Shown in pieces: positions 7,612-14,829 of a stretch of 23,462 nt of DNA. The position numbers were made by a program, and so were the translations under genes. The notes under the pieces were generated by a model. It was not told the DNA's origin, did not search any database, and was given only the letters and a program-made list of their open reading frames with translations. The stretch spans positions 1 to 23,462 of the forward strand of contig JAEZJR010000198.1 in assembly GCA_023415725.1 (NCBI GenBank), in the 5' to 3' direction. Origin of the DNA: Acidobacteriota bacterium. GTDB taxonomy: Bacteria; Acidobacteriota; Blastocatellia; Pyrinomonadales; Pyrinomonadaceae. Each line of letters starts with the position of its first letter. The first letter of the stretch is position 1.

Positions 7612-7634
7612 AGAGCCGGGAAACCGGCTCTTTT
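7612..7634 (+). terminator. Strong intrinsic terminator after the peptidase pair
   Basis: The 8-bp stem agagccgg/ccggctct with a GAAA tetraloop is followed directly by TTTT. It begins 3 bp after the P1 peptidase stop, between convergent genes. The complementary strand has AA(A)-rich flank rather than a clear U-tract, so it mainly serves the plus strand. Confidence 0.88.
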
Positions 7635-7666
7635 CGACTGCTACTAGATTTGTTCGAGTCGGTCCG

Positions 7667-9004
7667 TCAAACAGTTCCGTCATCGAAGCCCGATTCGTAA
7701 CTCGTCGTGTCGACGCCGGCGCCTGCGTCGAATCCTGTATCCACGGACGACATGTCATACCCGGCATCGTAACTTCCTCCGCTATCGACCGCCGACGACG
7801 GATCGACATCGTAATAGGAAGATGCCGGGTCCGCCTGCGCCGCGTATGTGTCGGCCGAGTCCTGCGAATCCAACGCATGGGCAGCGCTTGATTCGGCGGC
7901 GTCCGTCATCCCGGCTTCGGCATACCACTCCGCGTTGTCAGCGAAATACTCGGCATTCTTCTCCTCATACACGGCATTACCCAGATTGTACGCATCCTGA
8001 TCTGACTGCCCCGTGTGATCCGCTCCACCTGAGAGATAATCGGCATCGCCGGTAGAATATGCAGCATTCTGGGCGTCCTCTTTGGCCGCTTCATAATCGC
8101 CCGCGGCAATGTGCTCGGCCTGCTGTGTGCGGTAGTCCTCGGCGATCTCCTGCCTGTACGCCGCGTTCTCAAGATCGGTCGAATCCGATGCTCCGAGCAT
8201 GCTCGAATCCCCGGCAGCATACGCCGAGTCCTCGGCTGCGGATCGAGCTTCCGCGGCCGCCGCATAATCTCCTTCAGCGACGTATGCGTCGGCCTGTTCC
8301 TGTGCAGCCCGCGCCGCCTCCGCATTGGCCGCCTGTTCGGCGATGGCGGGATCGGTCGCAGCATCGGTTGAATAGGATTCATCCGTGCCGGAATAGGAAG
8401 CATCGTCTGTTCCATACTCGCCTGCGTCGTAGGTCGTATTCTCCGCGGGAACAACAACATCAGAGAATTCCTCACTGCCAAGGTTGAATTCGACCGAGTT
8501 CGTCGATATCTCCTGTTCGCTGGGTAAACCGCTTTCAGCTTCGAGTGCGAAGTCAGCTTGCCCCTCGGCTTCCAGGTCTACCTCCTCGAAATTTCCATCG
8601 CCGTCCGGATCGGCCAAGACCGTTTCGAATTCCCCGTCGCCATCCTCGTCAACGGCCGCCGCATCGAGCCTTCCATCGCCGTCGGTGTCGGCTGAGATCA
8701 TGTCGATCTCGCCGTCACCGTCCGTATCACCCCCGACCGTATCCAGCCTTCCGTCACCGTCAGAATCGACCGCGACCATATCTATCGACCCGTCGCCGTC
8801 TGAATCCGCGACCGCGGCGTCCGACTTACCGTTACCGTCGGTATCGAGAGCGGCCATATCGACCTCGCCGTCATTATCGGAATCGGCGACGGCCGTCACT
8901 ACCAAGTCGGCGAGCGACACATCGCCAGATTCGGCCGTGACCTCATAGGTTGCTTCGTTGCCGTCGGCGTCGGTTTCGGTAAACATAACTGGTTCAGTCG
9001 ACAT
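7667..9004 (-). CDS. Very acidic repeat protein with Ca-loop-like and Ala-rich repeats
   Basis: This 445-residue protein is not assignable to a known function. After a short start (MSTEPVMFTETDADGNEATY), residues 41 to about 140 hold eight 13-residue repeats of the form D-x-D-x-D-G-x-x-D/E-x-x-x-x, such as DSDGDGSIDMVAV. These resemble EF-hand/dockerin or thrombospondin type-3 calcium loops. Residues ~230-400 form three degenerate ~60-residue, Ala-rich helical repeats with the core A-x-G-D-Y-x-A-A followed by AAYS-GD-like turns. The tail (400-445) is Gly/Ser/Asp/Tyr-rich. No signal peptide or membrane segment is seen and cysteine is absent, with an excess of Asp, Glu and Ala. The start overlaps the stop of the zinc-ribbon M48-like gene by 11 nt, implying translational coupling; a good AGGAG precedes it. 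It may be a calcium-binding scaffold, which is inference. Confidence 0.8.
   Translation of the reverse strand: MSTEPVMFTETDADGNEATYEVTAESGDVSLADLVVTAVADSDNDGEVDMAALDTDGNGKSDAAVADSDGDGSIDMVAVDSDGDGRLDTVGGDTDGDGEIDMISADTDGDGRLDAAAVDEDGDGEFETVLADPDGDGNFEEVDLEAEGQADFALEAESGLPSEQEISTNSVEFNLGSEEFSDVVVPAENTTYDAGEYGTDDASYSGTDESYSTDAATDPAIAEQAANAEAARAAQEQADAYVAEGDYAAAAEARSAAEDSAYAAGDSSMLGASDSTDLENAAYRQEIAEDYRTQQAEHIAAGDYEAAKEDAQNAAYSTGDADYLSGGADHTGQSDQDAYNLGNAVYEEKNAEYFADNAEWYAEAGMTDAAESSAAHALDSQDSADTYAAQADPASSYYDVDPSSAVDSGGSYDAGYDMSSVDTGFDAGAGVDTTSYESGFDDGTV
7805..8317 (-). repeat. Three degenerate ~60-residue Ala-rich coding repeats
   Basis: Within the acidic protein, units starting at about residues 230, 288 and 350 share an order of features. 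First comes a Q/E-rich helix, then A-x-x-x-AEGDY or AAGDY (AEAGM in the third unit), then AA-rich helix, AAY and a GD turn. Divergence is high, so this is protein-level repetition rather than recent DNA duplication. The period and helix pattern recall TPR-like helical repeats. Confidence 0.5.
8585..8884 (-). repeat. 39-bp-period coding repeat encoding Ca-loop-like motifs
   Basis: About eight consecutive 39-bp units (13 codons) encode D-x-D-G/N-D/N-G-x-x-D loops in the acidic protein. Codons vary among units at silent and variable positions, so the array is not a fresh tandem duplication. Spacing of exactly 13 residues is kept throughout, which suggests a selected structural solenoid. Confidence 0.8.
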
Positions 9005-10430
9005 AGTTTTGGTTCTCCTGTCTTGGTTGCGGCGGCTTAGGCGCAGCCGATTTTACGTTCTTTCGAATAACTGTGATCTTTCCGCATTTTGCGTCCGGGC
9101 ATTTTACGGATAATTTCGGCTTTCCGGCGAGAACCGACACTGGGACGCGCATCGGTGCCGAGCAAGATGAGCATTTGACCTTAAGCTCTTTTGGGCCGGG
9201 CTTGGCCTCAGGTTCAGGTTTCGGCGGTGCGGCTTGGGCGAGCATCGCTTTTATCCGGTTGAAGGAGTGTTGAAATTCCGGGCTATTGGCAAATTGGTTG
9301 AGCAATTTCAGTCGCGGTCCGATGTACGGCGTCGAGGTGGTAGTGAGTTCGGATAAGCGGAGCATGTCGCCCTCATCTTCATTCTGCTGCTCTAGCCAGG
9401 AGTCGATGTTCAATTGCCTGAAGATGAACGACGACTTCAGCGACCACGAGAGCAGGGTCCGTCGCGCGACCTCCTCGCTCCCGACCGCGAGCAACCCTGC
9501 CCGGTCGGCAGTGATCTCAGCTTGCCGCGCCCACGCGAGCAAAGGCATCTCCAAAGCCCCGCCGATCAACGCGGTCGGGCTGAGTATGTTTGCGAGAAGT
9601 CCACCCGCCATGAACCCTTTCGCCGGGCCCTGCTCCCCCAGAAAGAATCGAATGACCGTTTTCCAAAGAGCATGCCCCGCCTTGCAATGGCCCATTTCGC
9701 GGGCGAGAAGATAAAGCATATCCACGCCCTGGAAGTTCCCCGCGACTGCCGAGCCGACAACGATGAACGAATCGCGATCACTCCCGAAGGTCAGGCAGTC
9801 CCAGGCCCGCTCGCCCGACAGGTAGATATCCGGCATATGCGACATCCCGAGTATTCTCGCCGCACGAACAGCTTGGCCGTAGATGTGAGGCATCTGCTTT
9901 TCGCCCAGAAGCACACCATTGAACGTGACCTCGATCCATCGCCGCCCGACCTTTTCCGAAACAACTTTCGCCGCGGCATTCAGGGGCTTCATCGATTTAA
10001 GCACAGCCATTGCCTTCGCGTCGGCAGCCCATGCAAAGGCACTATTCTCCACCAGGTAACCCGGCACCAGCGGCCTGAGCCAGTGGCATTCCTTGCAAAT
10101 TATCACTTTGTCCGGAAGGCCCAGGCCGTTTCCACCGCACGTTCGACAGCTTGGAACAGGGGCGTATTGGGGATATACCTGCTGATTGACCGGGTACTGC
10201 GGCTGGACGAAGTTCGGTTGAGGCTGTTGGTAAAACTGCTGCTGCTGGGGAAATTGCTGTGCCGTAGGAACAGAAACCGGCGGCTGAGGTGGCTGCGCGG
10301 CCTGCGGGACAACGGGTTGTTGGACCTTCGGTACAACCCCAACCGCTACTCCGCAGTAGATGCAGAATTTGGTCGCCCCGGGCTGCTGGTGGCCGTTCGG
10401 ACAGATCGGAAATTCCTGTTGAACTGACAT
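8994..10430 (-). CDS. Zinc-ribbon M48-like protein with degenerate active site (RExxH)
   Basis: This 478-residue protein combines several zinc ribbons with an M48-type peptidase core. The N-terminus has C10-PNGH...C23-x2-C26, then a Pro/Gln-rich linker (33-92). A second ribbon follows at C95-x2-C98 ... C112-x2-C115. The C-terminal ribbon is C420-x2-C423 ... C444-x4-C449. The M48 core is about 140-400. Its usual HExxH is here Arg244-Glu245-Met-Gly-His248, followed by H253; the third ligand motif EITADRAG (305-312) is kept. The first zinc-binding His is therefore lost (codon CGC, one transition from CAC), so peptidase activity is doubtful. A hydrophobic stretch occurs at about 272-298. There is no signal peptide. 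It is the first gene of a minus-strand pair and overlaps the acidic repeat gene by 11 nt. A scaffold or regulatory role is inferred. Confidence 0.82.
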   Translation of the reverse strand: MSVQQEFPICPNGHQQPGATKFCIYCGVAVGVVPKVQQPVVPQAAQPPQPPVSVPTAQQFPQQQQFYQQPQPNFVQPQYPVNQQVYPQYAPVPSCRTCGGNGLGLPDKVIICKECHWLRPLVPGYLVENSAFAWAADAKAMAVLKSMKPLNAAAKVVSEKVGRRWIEVTFNGVLLGEKQMPHIYGQAVRAARILGMSHMPDIYLSGERAWDCLTFGSDRDSFIVVGSAVAGNFQGVDMLYLLAREMGHCKAGHALWKTVIRFFLGEQGPAKGFMAGGLLANILSPTALIGGALEMPLLAWARQAEITADRAGLLAVGSEEVARRTLLSWSLKSSFIFRQLNIDSWLEQQNEDEGDMLRLSELTTTSTPYIGPRLKLLNQFANSPEFQHSFNRIKAMLAQAAPPKPEPEAKPGPKELKVKCSSCSAPMRVPVSVLAGKPKLSVKCPDAKCGKITVIRKNVKSAAPKPPQPRQENQNYVD

Positions 10431-10695
10431 CGTTAGTTAAAAGGATAAAAAGCCGTTGTCAGCATTACTGCGAACAACAATTGCTCCGAAACTCAGCAAC
10501 GGTTCACCGCTCGCGACAGTTGAAAGTTCCGGCTGAAAGTAAATGCGAAATTTCCGGTAGCGAACGGTCAGTTTGTGGGTGTGCCCGGTAATATACAGCA
10601 GAAGATGGAATCGGCAAAGTGATTTTTGCAGGGTGGCGCTTTTGAAGCTGTTTGTTCAGGCTTGCCAATTCGGGATACGATAAGACCGCAAGAAA
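10431..10695. other. Divergent intergenic region with possible promoter
   Basis: This 265-bp region separates the minus-strand M48-like unit from the plus-strand dehydrogenase unit and must hold promoters for both. On the plus strand TTGTTC (10652-10657) and TACGAT (10676-10681) are separated by 18 nt, with the ATG 14 nt further on. No clear sigma-70 pair is seen for the minus strand. No gene, RNA or strong hairpin is evident. Confidence 0.35.
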
Positions 10696-12144
10696 ATGGT
10701 TACGATCGAAAATCTGATCAATGGAGAACTGACTTCCCCAGCCTCGGGTATCTGCCTCGACAACATCGACCCAGCCACCGGCAAGATCTATTCGAAGATC
10801 CCCGATTCCGACGAAAATGACGTGCAGCGTGCCGTCGACGCGGCCGCGGTTGCTTTTCCGTCATGGTCGATGACGCCGCCGGAGGAGCGGTTCGCGGTGC
10901 TGATGCGGCTCGTCGGCCTGATAGAGCGTGATCTGAATTCGTTGGCACTGGCAGAATCGATCGACAACGGGAAGCCGGTTTCGCTGGCCCGCACGGTGGA
11001 TATTCCCCGCGCCGTCGCGAATTTCCGCTTCTACGCGACGGCCGCGATGCATACGTGGAACGAATCGCACGAGACCGTCGGGCAGGCGATCAATTACACA
11101 TTGCGGCAGCCCGTAGGCGTGGTGGGCTGCATCTCACCGTGGAATTTGCCTTTGTACCTCTTCACCTGGAAGATCGCCCCGGCGATCGCGGCCGGCTGCA
11201 CCGTTCTCGCGAAGCCGAGCGAGGTGACGCCGATGACGGCGTACTTGCTCTCGAAGCTCTGCATCGAGGCGGGGCTTCCGCCAGGAGTACTGAATATCGT
11301 TCACGGCACCGGCCCGAAGGTCGGCTCCGCGATCGTCGCTCACAAAGGCGTGAAAGCGATCTCGTTCACCGGCGGGACAAAGACCGGCGAGGAGATCGCT
11401 CGTACGGCCGCACCGATGTTCAAAAAGCTTTCTCTAGAGCTCGGCGGCAAGAACCCGAATGTCATCTTCGCCGATTGCGATTACGAGGAGATGCTCGCGA
11501 CGACGATCCGCTCGTCGTTCTCGAACCAGGGCGAGATATGCCTCTGCGGCTCGCGTATCTTCGTCGAGCGGCCGATTTACGAGAGTTTCAAATCGGACTT
11601 CGTCGAACGCGTCTCTAAACTGAAGATCGGGGACCCGCTTGAGGCCGGTACGGACGTCGGCGCGATCGTGTCGCGGCAGCATTTCAACAAGATAATGTCG
11701 TACATCGATCTCGCAAAGGAGGAAGGCGGTACGATCTTGACCGGCGGGAACGCCGTAAACCTCGATGGCCGATGTGCTGACGGCTTGTTCATCCAGCCGA
11801 CCGTCATCGAGGGGCTCGCCTGCGATTGCCGCACCAACACCGAAGAGATCTTCGGCCCGGTCGTCACGATCATGCCGTTCGACACGGAAGAAGAGGCACT
11901 CGGCTACGCGAACACCGTCCGCTATGGACTCTCGGCGACCGTCTGGACCCAGAACCTCTCCCGGGCCCACCGCGTTGCCGCGAAACTCGAGGCCGGTATC
12001 ATCTGGATAAACTGCTGGCTCCTCCGCGACCTCCGCACCCCGTTCGGCGGCGTCAAAGACAGCGGCATGGGCCGCGAGGGCGGGTTCGAGGCGTTGAAAT
12101 TCTTCACCGAGGAGAAGAATATTTGCATCAAAATAAACGCATAG
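10696..12144 (+). CDS. 2-aminomuconate-6-semialdehyde dehydrogenase (ALDH superfamily)
   Basis: This 482-residue NAD-dependent aldehyde dehydrogenase most likely oxidises 2-aminomuconate-6-semialdehyde to 2-aminomuconate in the lower kynurenine pathway. ALDH residues are all present: Asn150 (SPWN), Lys173 (AKPSE), Glu248 (LELGGK) and nucleophile Cys282 in QGEICLCGSR. The C-terminal CWLLRDLRTPFGGVKDSG (440-457), with Arg444 and Arg447, and Arg111 in NFRFYA match the substrate-carboxylate arginines of AMSDH and the related ALDH8A1 and hydroxymuconic semialdehyde dehydrogenases. The dioxygenase, decarboxylase and deaminase of the same pathway occur in this window, which supports the amino-substrate. 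It is the first gene of a plus-strand unit; the peptidase T-like gene follows after 34 bp. A 2-hydroxymuconate semialdehyde substrate remains possible. Confidence 0.88.
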   Translation: MVTIENLINGELTSPASGICLDNIDPATGKIYSKIPDSDENDVQRAVDAAAVAFPSWSMTPPEERFAVLMRLVGLIERDLNSLALAESIDNGKPVSLARTVDIPRAVANFRFYATAAMHTWNESHETVGQAINYTLRQPVGVVGCISPWNLPLYLFTWKIAPAIAAGCTVLAKPSEVTPMTAYLLSKLCIEAGLPPGVLNIVHGTGPKVGSAIVAHKGVKAISFTGGTKTGEEIARTAAPMFKKLSLELGGKNPNVIFADCDYEEMLATTIRSSFSNQGEICLCGSRIFVERPIYESFKSDFVERVSKLKIGDPLEAGTDVGAIVSRQHFNKIMSYIDLAKEEGGTILTGGNAVNLDGRCADGLFIQPTVIEGLACDCRTNTEEIFGPVVTIMPFDTEEEALGYANTVRYGLSATVWTQNLSRAHRVAAKLEAGIIWINCWLLRDLRTPFGGVKDSGMGREGGFEALKFFTEEKNICIKINA

Positions 12145-12178
12145 CGCTCCCCAAAATCTAAATTTCCGGAAATAAGAA

Positions 12179-13498
12179 ATGAAGAAAATATTGATCACTT
12201 TCATATTGTCGGCATTGTGTACGGTCGGCGCTTTCGGTCAGCAAAAGGCCCCGTCTGAATCTGCCATGGACCGTTTTCTGCGTTACGTGAAGATCGACAC
12301 GCAGTCAGCTGAGGAAGCGGGTAAATGGCCCAGCACGGAGAAGCAGTTGGTGCTTGCTCGGCTGCTTGAGGGCGAGTTGAAAGCGCTGGGCGTGCAGAAC
12401 GTGCGGATAAGTGCTGAGGGGATCGTTTACGGGATGGTACCGGGAAATCTGCCCGACAATTCCAAGGTCCCGACGATCGGGTTCATCGCTCACATGGATA
12501 CGTCACCGGCGGTTTCCGGGGCGAACGTGAACCCGATAATTCACAAGAATTACCAAGGCGGCGACATCGTCCTGCCGAACGACAAGACGCAGGTGATCAC
12601 GGTCGCACAGAACCCGGACCTGAAGAACCTGATCGGCGACGACATCATCACCGCAGACGGCACGACACTGCTCGGCTCCGATGACAAATCCGGCATCGCA
12701 GAGGTCATGACCATGATCGACACGCTTCGCAACAATCCGCAGATCAAACACGGCAACATCGCGATAGCGTTCACGCCCGACGAAGAGGTCGGCGGGCCGA
12801 TGGACCAATTCGACATAAAAGGCTGGGGGGCGAAATTCGCTTACACGGTCGACGGCGAGCAACTCGGAGATATCTCGAACGAAACGTGGTCGGCCCGCAC
12901 AGCGACTGTTACCTTCCGCGGCAAGTCGACGCATCCCGGCACGGCAAAAGGCATCTTGGTGAACTCCATGTACGCCGCGGGTGAATTCCTCGCTCGCTTC
13001 CCTGCCGCCGCTCCGAACCGGCCGGAAACGACCGAAGGGCGCGTCGGCTTCATTCACCCATACGTCGGCAACATGGATATCGAAACCACCACGATCAAGA
13101 TCCTGTTGCGCGATTTCGACATAAAGGGCCTTGAGGCCCAGGAAAAGCTCGTGCAGGACCTCGCCGCCGAGGTTCAGACGAAATACCCGAACGTGAAGAT
13201 CGATTACAAGAGCGAGCTCGGCTACCTGAATATGAAAGAGGTCTTGAAGGACTACCCTCAACTCACCGACTACGCTATCGAGGCCGCAAAGCGTGCCGGC
13301 ATCACAGCCGAACTAAGGCCGATCCGCGGCGGTACGGACGGCTCTCGTCTGACGGCTCGCGGCCTCCCGACGCCGAATCTTTTCACCGGCGGGCATAATT
13401 TTCACGGCAAATTGGAATTTAATTCGCGTAAAGGATTGGAGAAATCTACCGAAACGCTCGTGCACCTGGTGCAGATCTGGGCCGAGCGTTCGAATTAA
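12179..13498 (+). CDS. Exported peptidase T-like M20 tripeptidase
   Basis: This 439-residue protein is close to peptidase T (M20B), which removes the N-terminal residue from tripeptides. Metal ligands are visible: His105 and Asp107 (IAHMDTSP), bridging Asp168/169 (LGSDDKSG), Glu202-Glu203 (TPDEEVGG), Asp225 (VDGE) and a C-terminal His in GGHNFHGKLEF (about 405-414). The dimerisation/lid domain is around 235-345. Typical PepT is about 410 residues and cytosolic. Here an N-terminal extension MKKILITFILSALCTVGAFG-Q forms a clear signal peptide, so the enzyme is probably periplasmic. It follows the dehydrogenase by 34 bp and precedes a small secreted protein by 6 bp. I did not assign pepT because of the export signal. 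Confidence 0.88.
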   Translation: MKKILITFILSALCTVGAFGQQKAPSESAMDRFLRYVKIDTQSAEEAGKWPSTEKQLVLARLLEGELKALGVQNVRISAEGIVYGMVPGNLPDNSKVPTIGFIAHMDTSPAVSGANVNPIIHKNYQGGDIVLPNDKTQVITVAQNPDLKNLIGDDIITADGTTLLGSDDKSGIAEVMTMIDTLRNNPQIKHGNIAIAFTPDEEVGGPMDQFDIKGWGAKFAYTVDGEQLGDISNETWSARTATVTFRGKSTHPGTAKGILVNSMYAAGEFLARFPAAAPNRPETTEGRVGFIHPYVGNMDIETTTIKILLRDFDIKGLEAQEKLVQDLAAEVQTKYPNVKIDYKSELGYLNMKEVLKDYPQLTDYAIEAAKRAGITAELRPIRGGTDGSRLTARGLPTPNLFTGGHNFHGKLEFNSRKGLEKSTETLVHLVQIWAERSN

Positions 13499-13504
13499 AT
13501 TCCT

Positions 13505-14077
13505 ATGAAGAAACTTATCCTATTCGCAGTTGTCGTTTTGTCATTAACCGCTGCGGCCTCAGCTCAAGTTGCGGAGGCCGCGGGCAAAGTCGCTACAGTT
13601 CAATTTCCCGGCACCACGCCAAAGCAGCTTCAGCAGTTGAGAACAGCGAAGCCGATCACGCCGGTCGTGCTTCCCACGTGGCTCCCGGCAGGGTTCAAGC
13701 TCGCAAAGATCGAGATGAAACTCAGCCGGAACGTGCCGATCTATGACCGTTACCTGAAGATCACCTACGAACGTGACATTTCAGGCGGAGCAACCCAGCG
13801 GTTCTATCTGGAAGCGGGGTTCGACGGGCTCGGCGGATTGCCGTACGACGCCACGAAATCCCTCAAAACCCAGGTCGGCACGATCGACCTGATGTATCAG
13901 CCCAACGACGAGGACGGCAACAAGATAAAGAACTACGCCATCACCGAGTGGTTCAACGTCGGCCGCACCGCGTTCCACTACGTCGAAACCTACGAGGACG
14001 AGCCGGAGCAACCCGGGCGAAAGATGCTTTCGCTCGCGGATACCGAAAAGATACTTCGCTCGCTGCGTAGACTTTGA
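13505..14077 (+). CDS. Small secreted protein of unknown function
   Basis: This 190-residue protein has a signal peptide (MKKLILFAVVVLSLTAAASA-Q) and is probably periplasmic. The mature part contains VVLPTWLPAGFKLAKIEMK (about 54-72), a phrase style found in DUF4367/MucB-like lipoprotein-carrier domains, then beta-strand-like stretches. It ends with a segment LADTEKILRSLRRL, also seen at the end of such domains. No catalytic residues or membrane anchor are recognised. It begins 6 bp after the peptidase T-like stop, with no Shine-Dalgarno, so translation is probably coupled. An intrinsic terminator follows, closing the dehydrogenase-peptidase-small protein unit. Assignment to DUF4367 is a guess from a short motif. 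Confidence 0.75.
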   Translation: MKKLILFAVVVLSLTAAASAQVAEAAGKVATVQFPGTTPKQLQQLRTAKPITPVVLPTWLPAGFKLAKIEMKLSRNVPIYDRYLKITYERDISGGATQRFYLEAGFDGLGGLPYDATKSLKTQVGTIDLMYQPNDEDGNKIKNYAITEWFNVGRTAFHYVETYEDEPEQPGRKMLSLADTEKILRSLRRL

Positions 14078-14086
14078 ACAACTACA

Positions 14087-14112
14087 GCCCGGCCCCGCGC
14101 CGGGCATTTTTA
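14087..14112 (+). terminator. Intrinsic terminator closing the dehydrogenase unit
   Basis: The 7-bp GC stem gcccggc/gccgggc (14087-14093 and 14099-14105) with a 5-nt loop is followed by ATTTTTAT. It lies 9 bp after the small secreted protein and 5 bp before the ATG of the 63-residue ORF. Confidence 0.88.
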
Positions 14113-14117
14113 TACCT

Positions 14118-14309
14118 ATGGCACAGGAAACTCAACCGATAAGGATCGAAACGGGCGAAGAGGTCGCACTCGAACTGATGAAGTTCATCGCCGAAAAGGA
14201 AAATAGAAATCCCGCACCGGATGAAGTGCGGGATTATTACCTTGACCTTTTTATCGAATGCGCCCACGCCGTCTACCACGGTGAACGCCTCGGACGTGAG
14301 GAGGGGTAG
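14118..14309 (+). CDS. 63-residue hypothetical protein
   Basis: A short but coherent coding frame: 63 residues, mostly helical, with acidic and basic faces (EEVALELMKFIAEKENRNP, then EVRDYYLDLFIECAHAVYHG). I recognise no family. There is no signal peptide or membrane segment, so it should be cytosolic. It begins 5 bp downstream of a terminator tail, with no obvious Shine-Dalgarno or promoter, so how it is expressed is unclear. The middle of the gene carries a perfect 10-bp inverted repeat. The amphipathic pattern and lack of rare-residue runs argue for a real small protein, but comparison with relatives would be needed to be sure. Confidence 0.55.
   Translation: MAQETQPIRIETGEEVALELMKFIAEKENRNPAPDEVRDYYLDLFIECAHAVYHGERLGREEG
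14208..14235. repeat. 10-bp perfect inverted repeat inside the 63-residue ORF
   Basis: aatcccgcac (14208-14217) and gtgcgggatt (14226-14235) pair perfectly across an 8-nt loop. A hairpin this strong inside a 192-bp gene is unusual. It may be an RNA structure or operator, or it could mark the locus as an RNA gene. No U-run follows, so it is not a normal terminator. Confidence 0.6.
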
Positions 14310-14353
14310 AATCATTACTCAATATCCGGATTAGTTAATCCCCGCACCGCACT

Positions 14354-14382
14354 ATTCCATCGCCCCGCGACTTTGGTAGAAT
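14354..14382 (+). promoter_or_regulatory. Probable extended -10 promoter for the deaminase unit
   Basis: TGG-TAGAAT at 14374-14382 is an extended -10 element; a weak -35 (ATTCCA, 14354-14359) lies 17 nt upstream. The ATG of the RidA-family gene is 12 nt after the -10, so the leader would be very short. The string GGTAGAATCA occurs also at 14306-14315, across the stop of the 63-residue ORF. Confidence 0.45.
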
Positions 14383-14394
14383 CACCCTTACCCT

Positions 14395-14811
14395 ATGAAC
14401 GACGCGATCGACTCTTCCCGTGCCCCGGAACCCGTCGGGCTATATCCGCATGCTCGACGTGTCGGTAATTTGCTATTCCTTTCGGGGGTGGGGCCGCGTG
14501 AAAGGGGAACGAAAAACATTCCGGGCGTTGAGCTTAACGAAGCCGGCGAGATCGCATCGTACGACATCGCGGAGCAGTGTCGTTCGGTGTTCCAGAATGT
14601 CAGGTACATCCTCGAAGACGCGGGCTCGTCATGGGACAAGATCGTCGACGTAACGGTTTTCCTGACCAATATGAAGGCCGATTTCGCTACTTATAACCGC
14701 CTATACGCCGAGTATTTCGCCGACAACCGGCCGTGCCGCACGACCGTAGAGATCAGTTCCCTGCCGACCCCCATCGCCATCGAATTGAAAGTGATCGCAA
14801 CGATCGATTAG
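14395..14811 (+). CDS. RidA-family 2-aminomuconate deaminase
   Basis: This 138-residue protein is a RidA/YjgF-family member of normal length. Its opening, GLYPHARRVGNLLFLSGVGPRERGTKNIPG (starting near residue 15), resembles 2-aminomuconate deaminases (NbaF/AmnD type) more than the generic RidA 'ap.aigPYSQa' start. The family's Arg-containing motif PCRTTVEISSLP (about 112-123) and IAIELKVIA end are present. It would hydrolyse 2-aminomuconate to 4-oxalocrotonate and ammonia, the step after the semialdehyde dehydrogenase encoded 2 kb upstream. It is separated by 18 bp from the alcohol dehydrogenase gene and likely shares its transcript. The alternative is a general imine deaminase, but the presence of three other pathway enzymes in the window favours the specific role. 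Confidence 0.82.
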   Translation: MNDAIDSSRAPEPVGLYPHARRVGNLLFLSGVGPRERGTKNIPGVELNEAGEIASYDIAEQCRSVFQNVRYILEDAGSSWDKIVDVTVFLTNMKADFATYNRLYAEYFADNRPCRTTVEISSLPTPIAIELKVIATID

Positions 14812-14829
14812 AGCAAGGAGACAAACAAA

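Noticed and set aside
8585..8884. CRISPR-like regular repeat spacing (39-bp period)
   Set aside because: The period comes from 13-codon protein repeats; there are no identical repeats separated by unique spacers.
7822..8948. Long plus-strand open frames opposite the acidic repeat gene, rich in Ser/Pro or Arg/Pro
   Set aside because: They are antisense readings of the repetitive Asp/Gly/Ala codons. The minus-strand frame has a ribosome site, coupled start and meaningful repeats.
9414..10427. Long plus-strand frame opposite the M48-like gene
   Set aside because: It has no family features or ribosome site, while the minus strand encodes clear zinc ribbons and M48 motifs.
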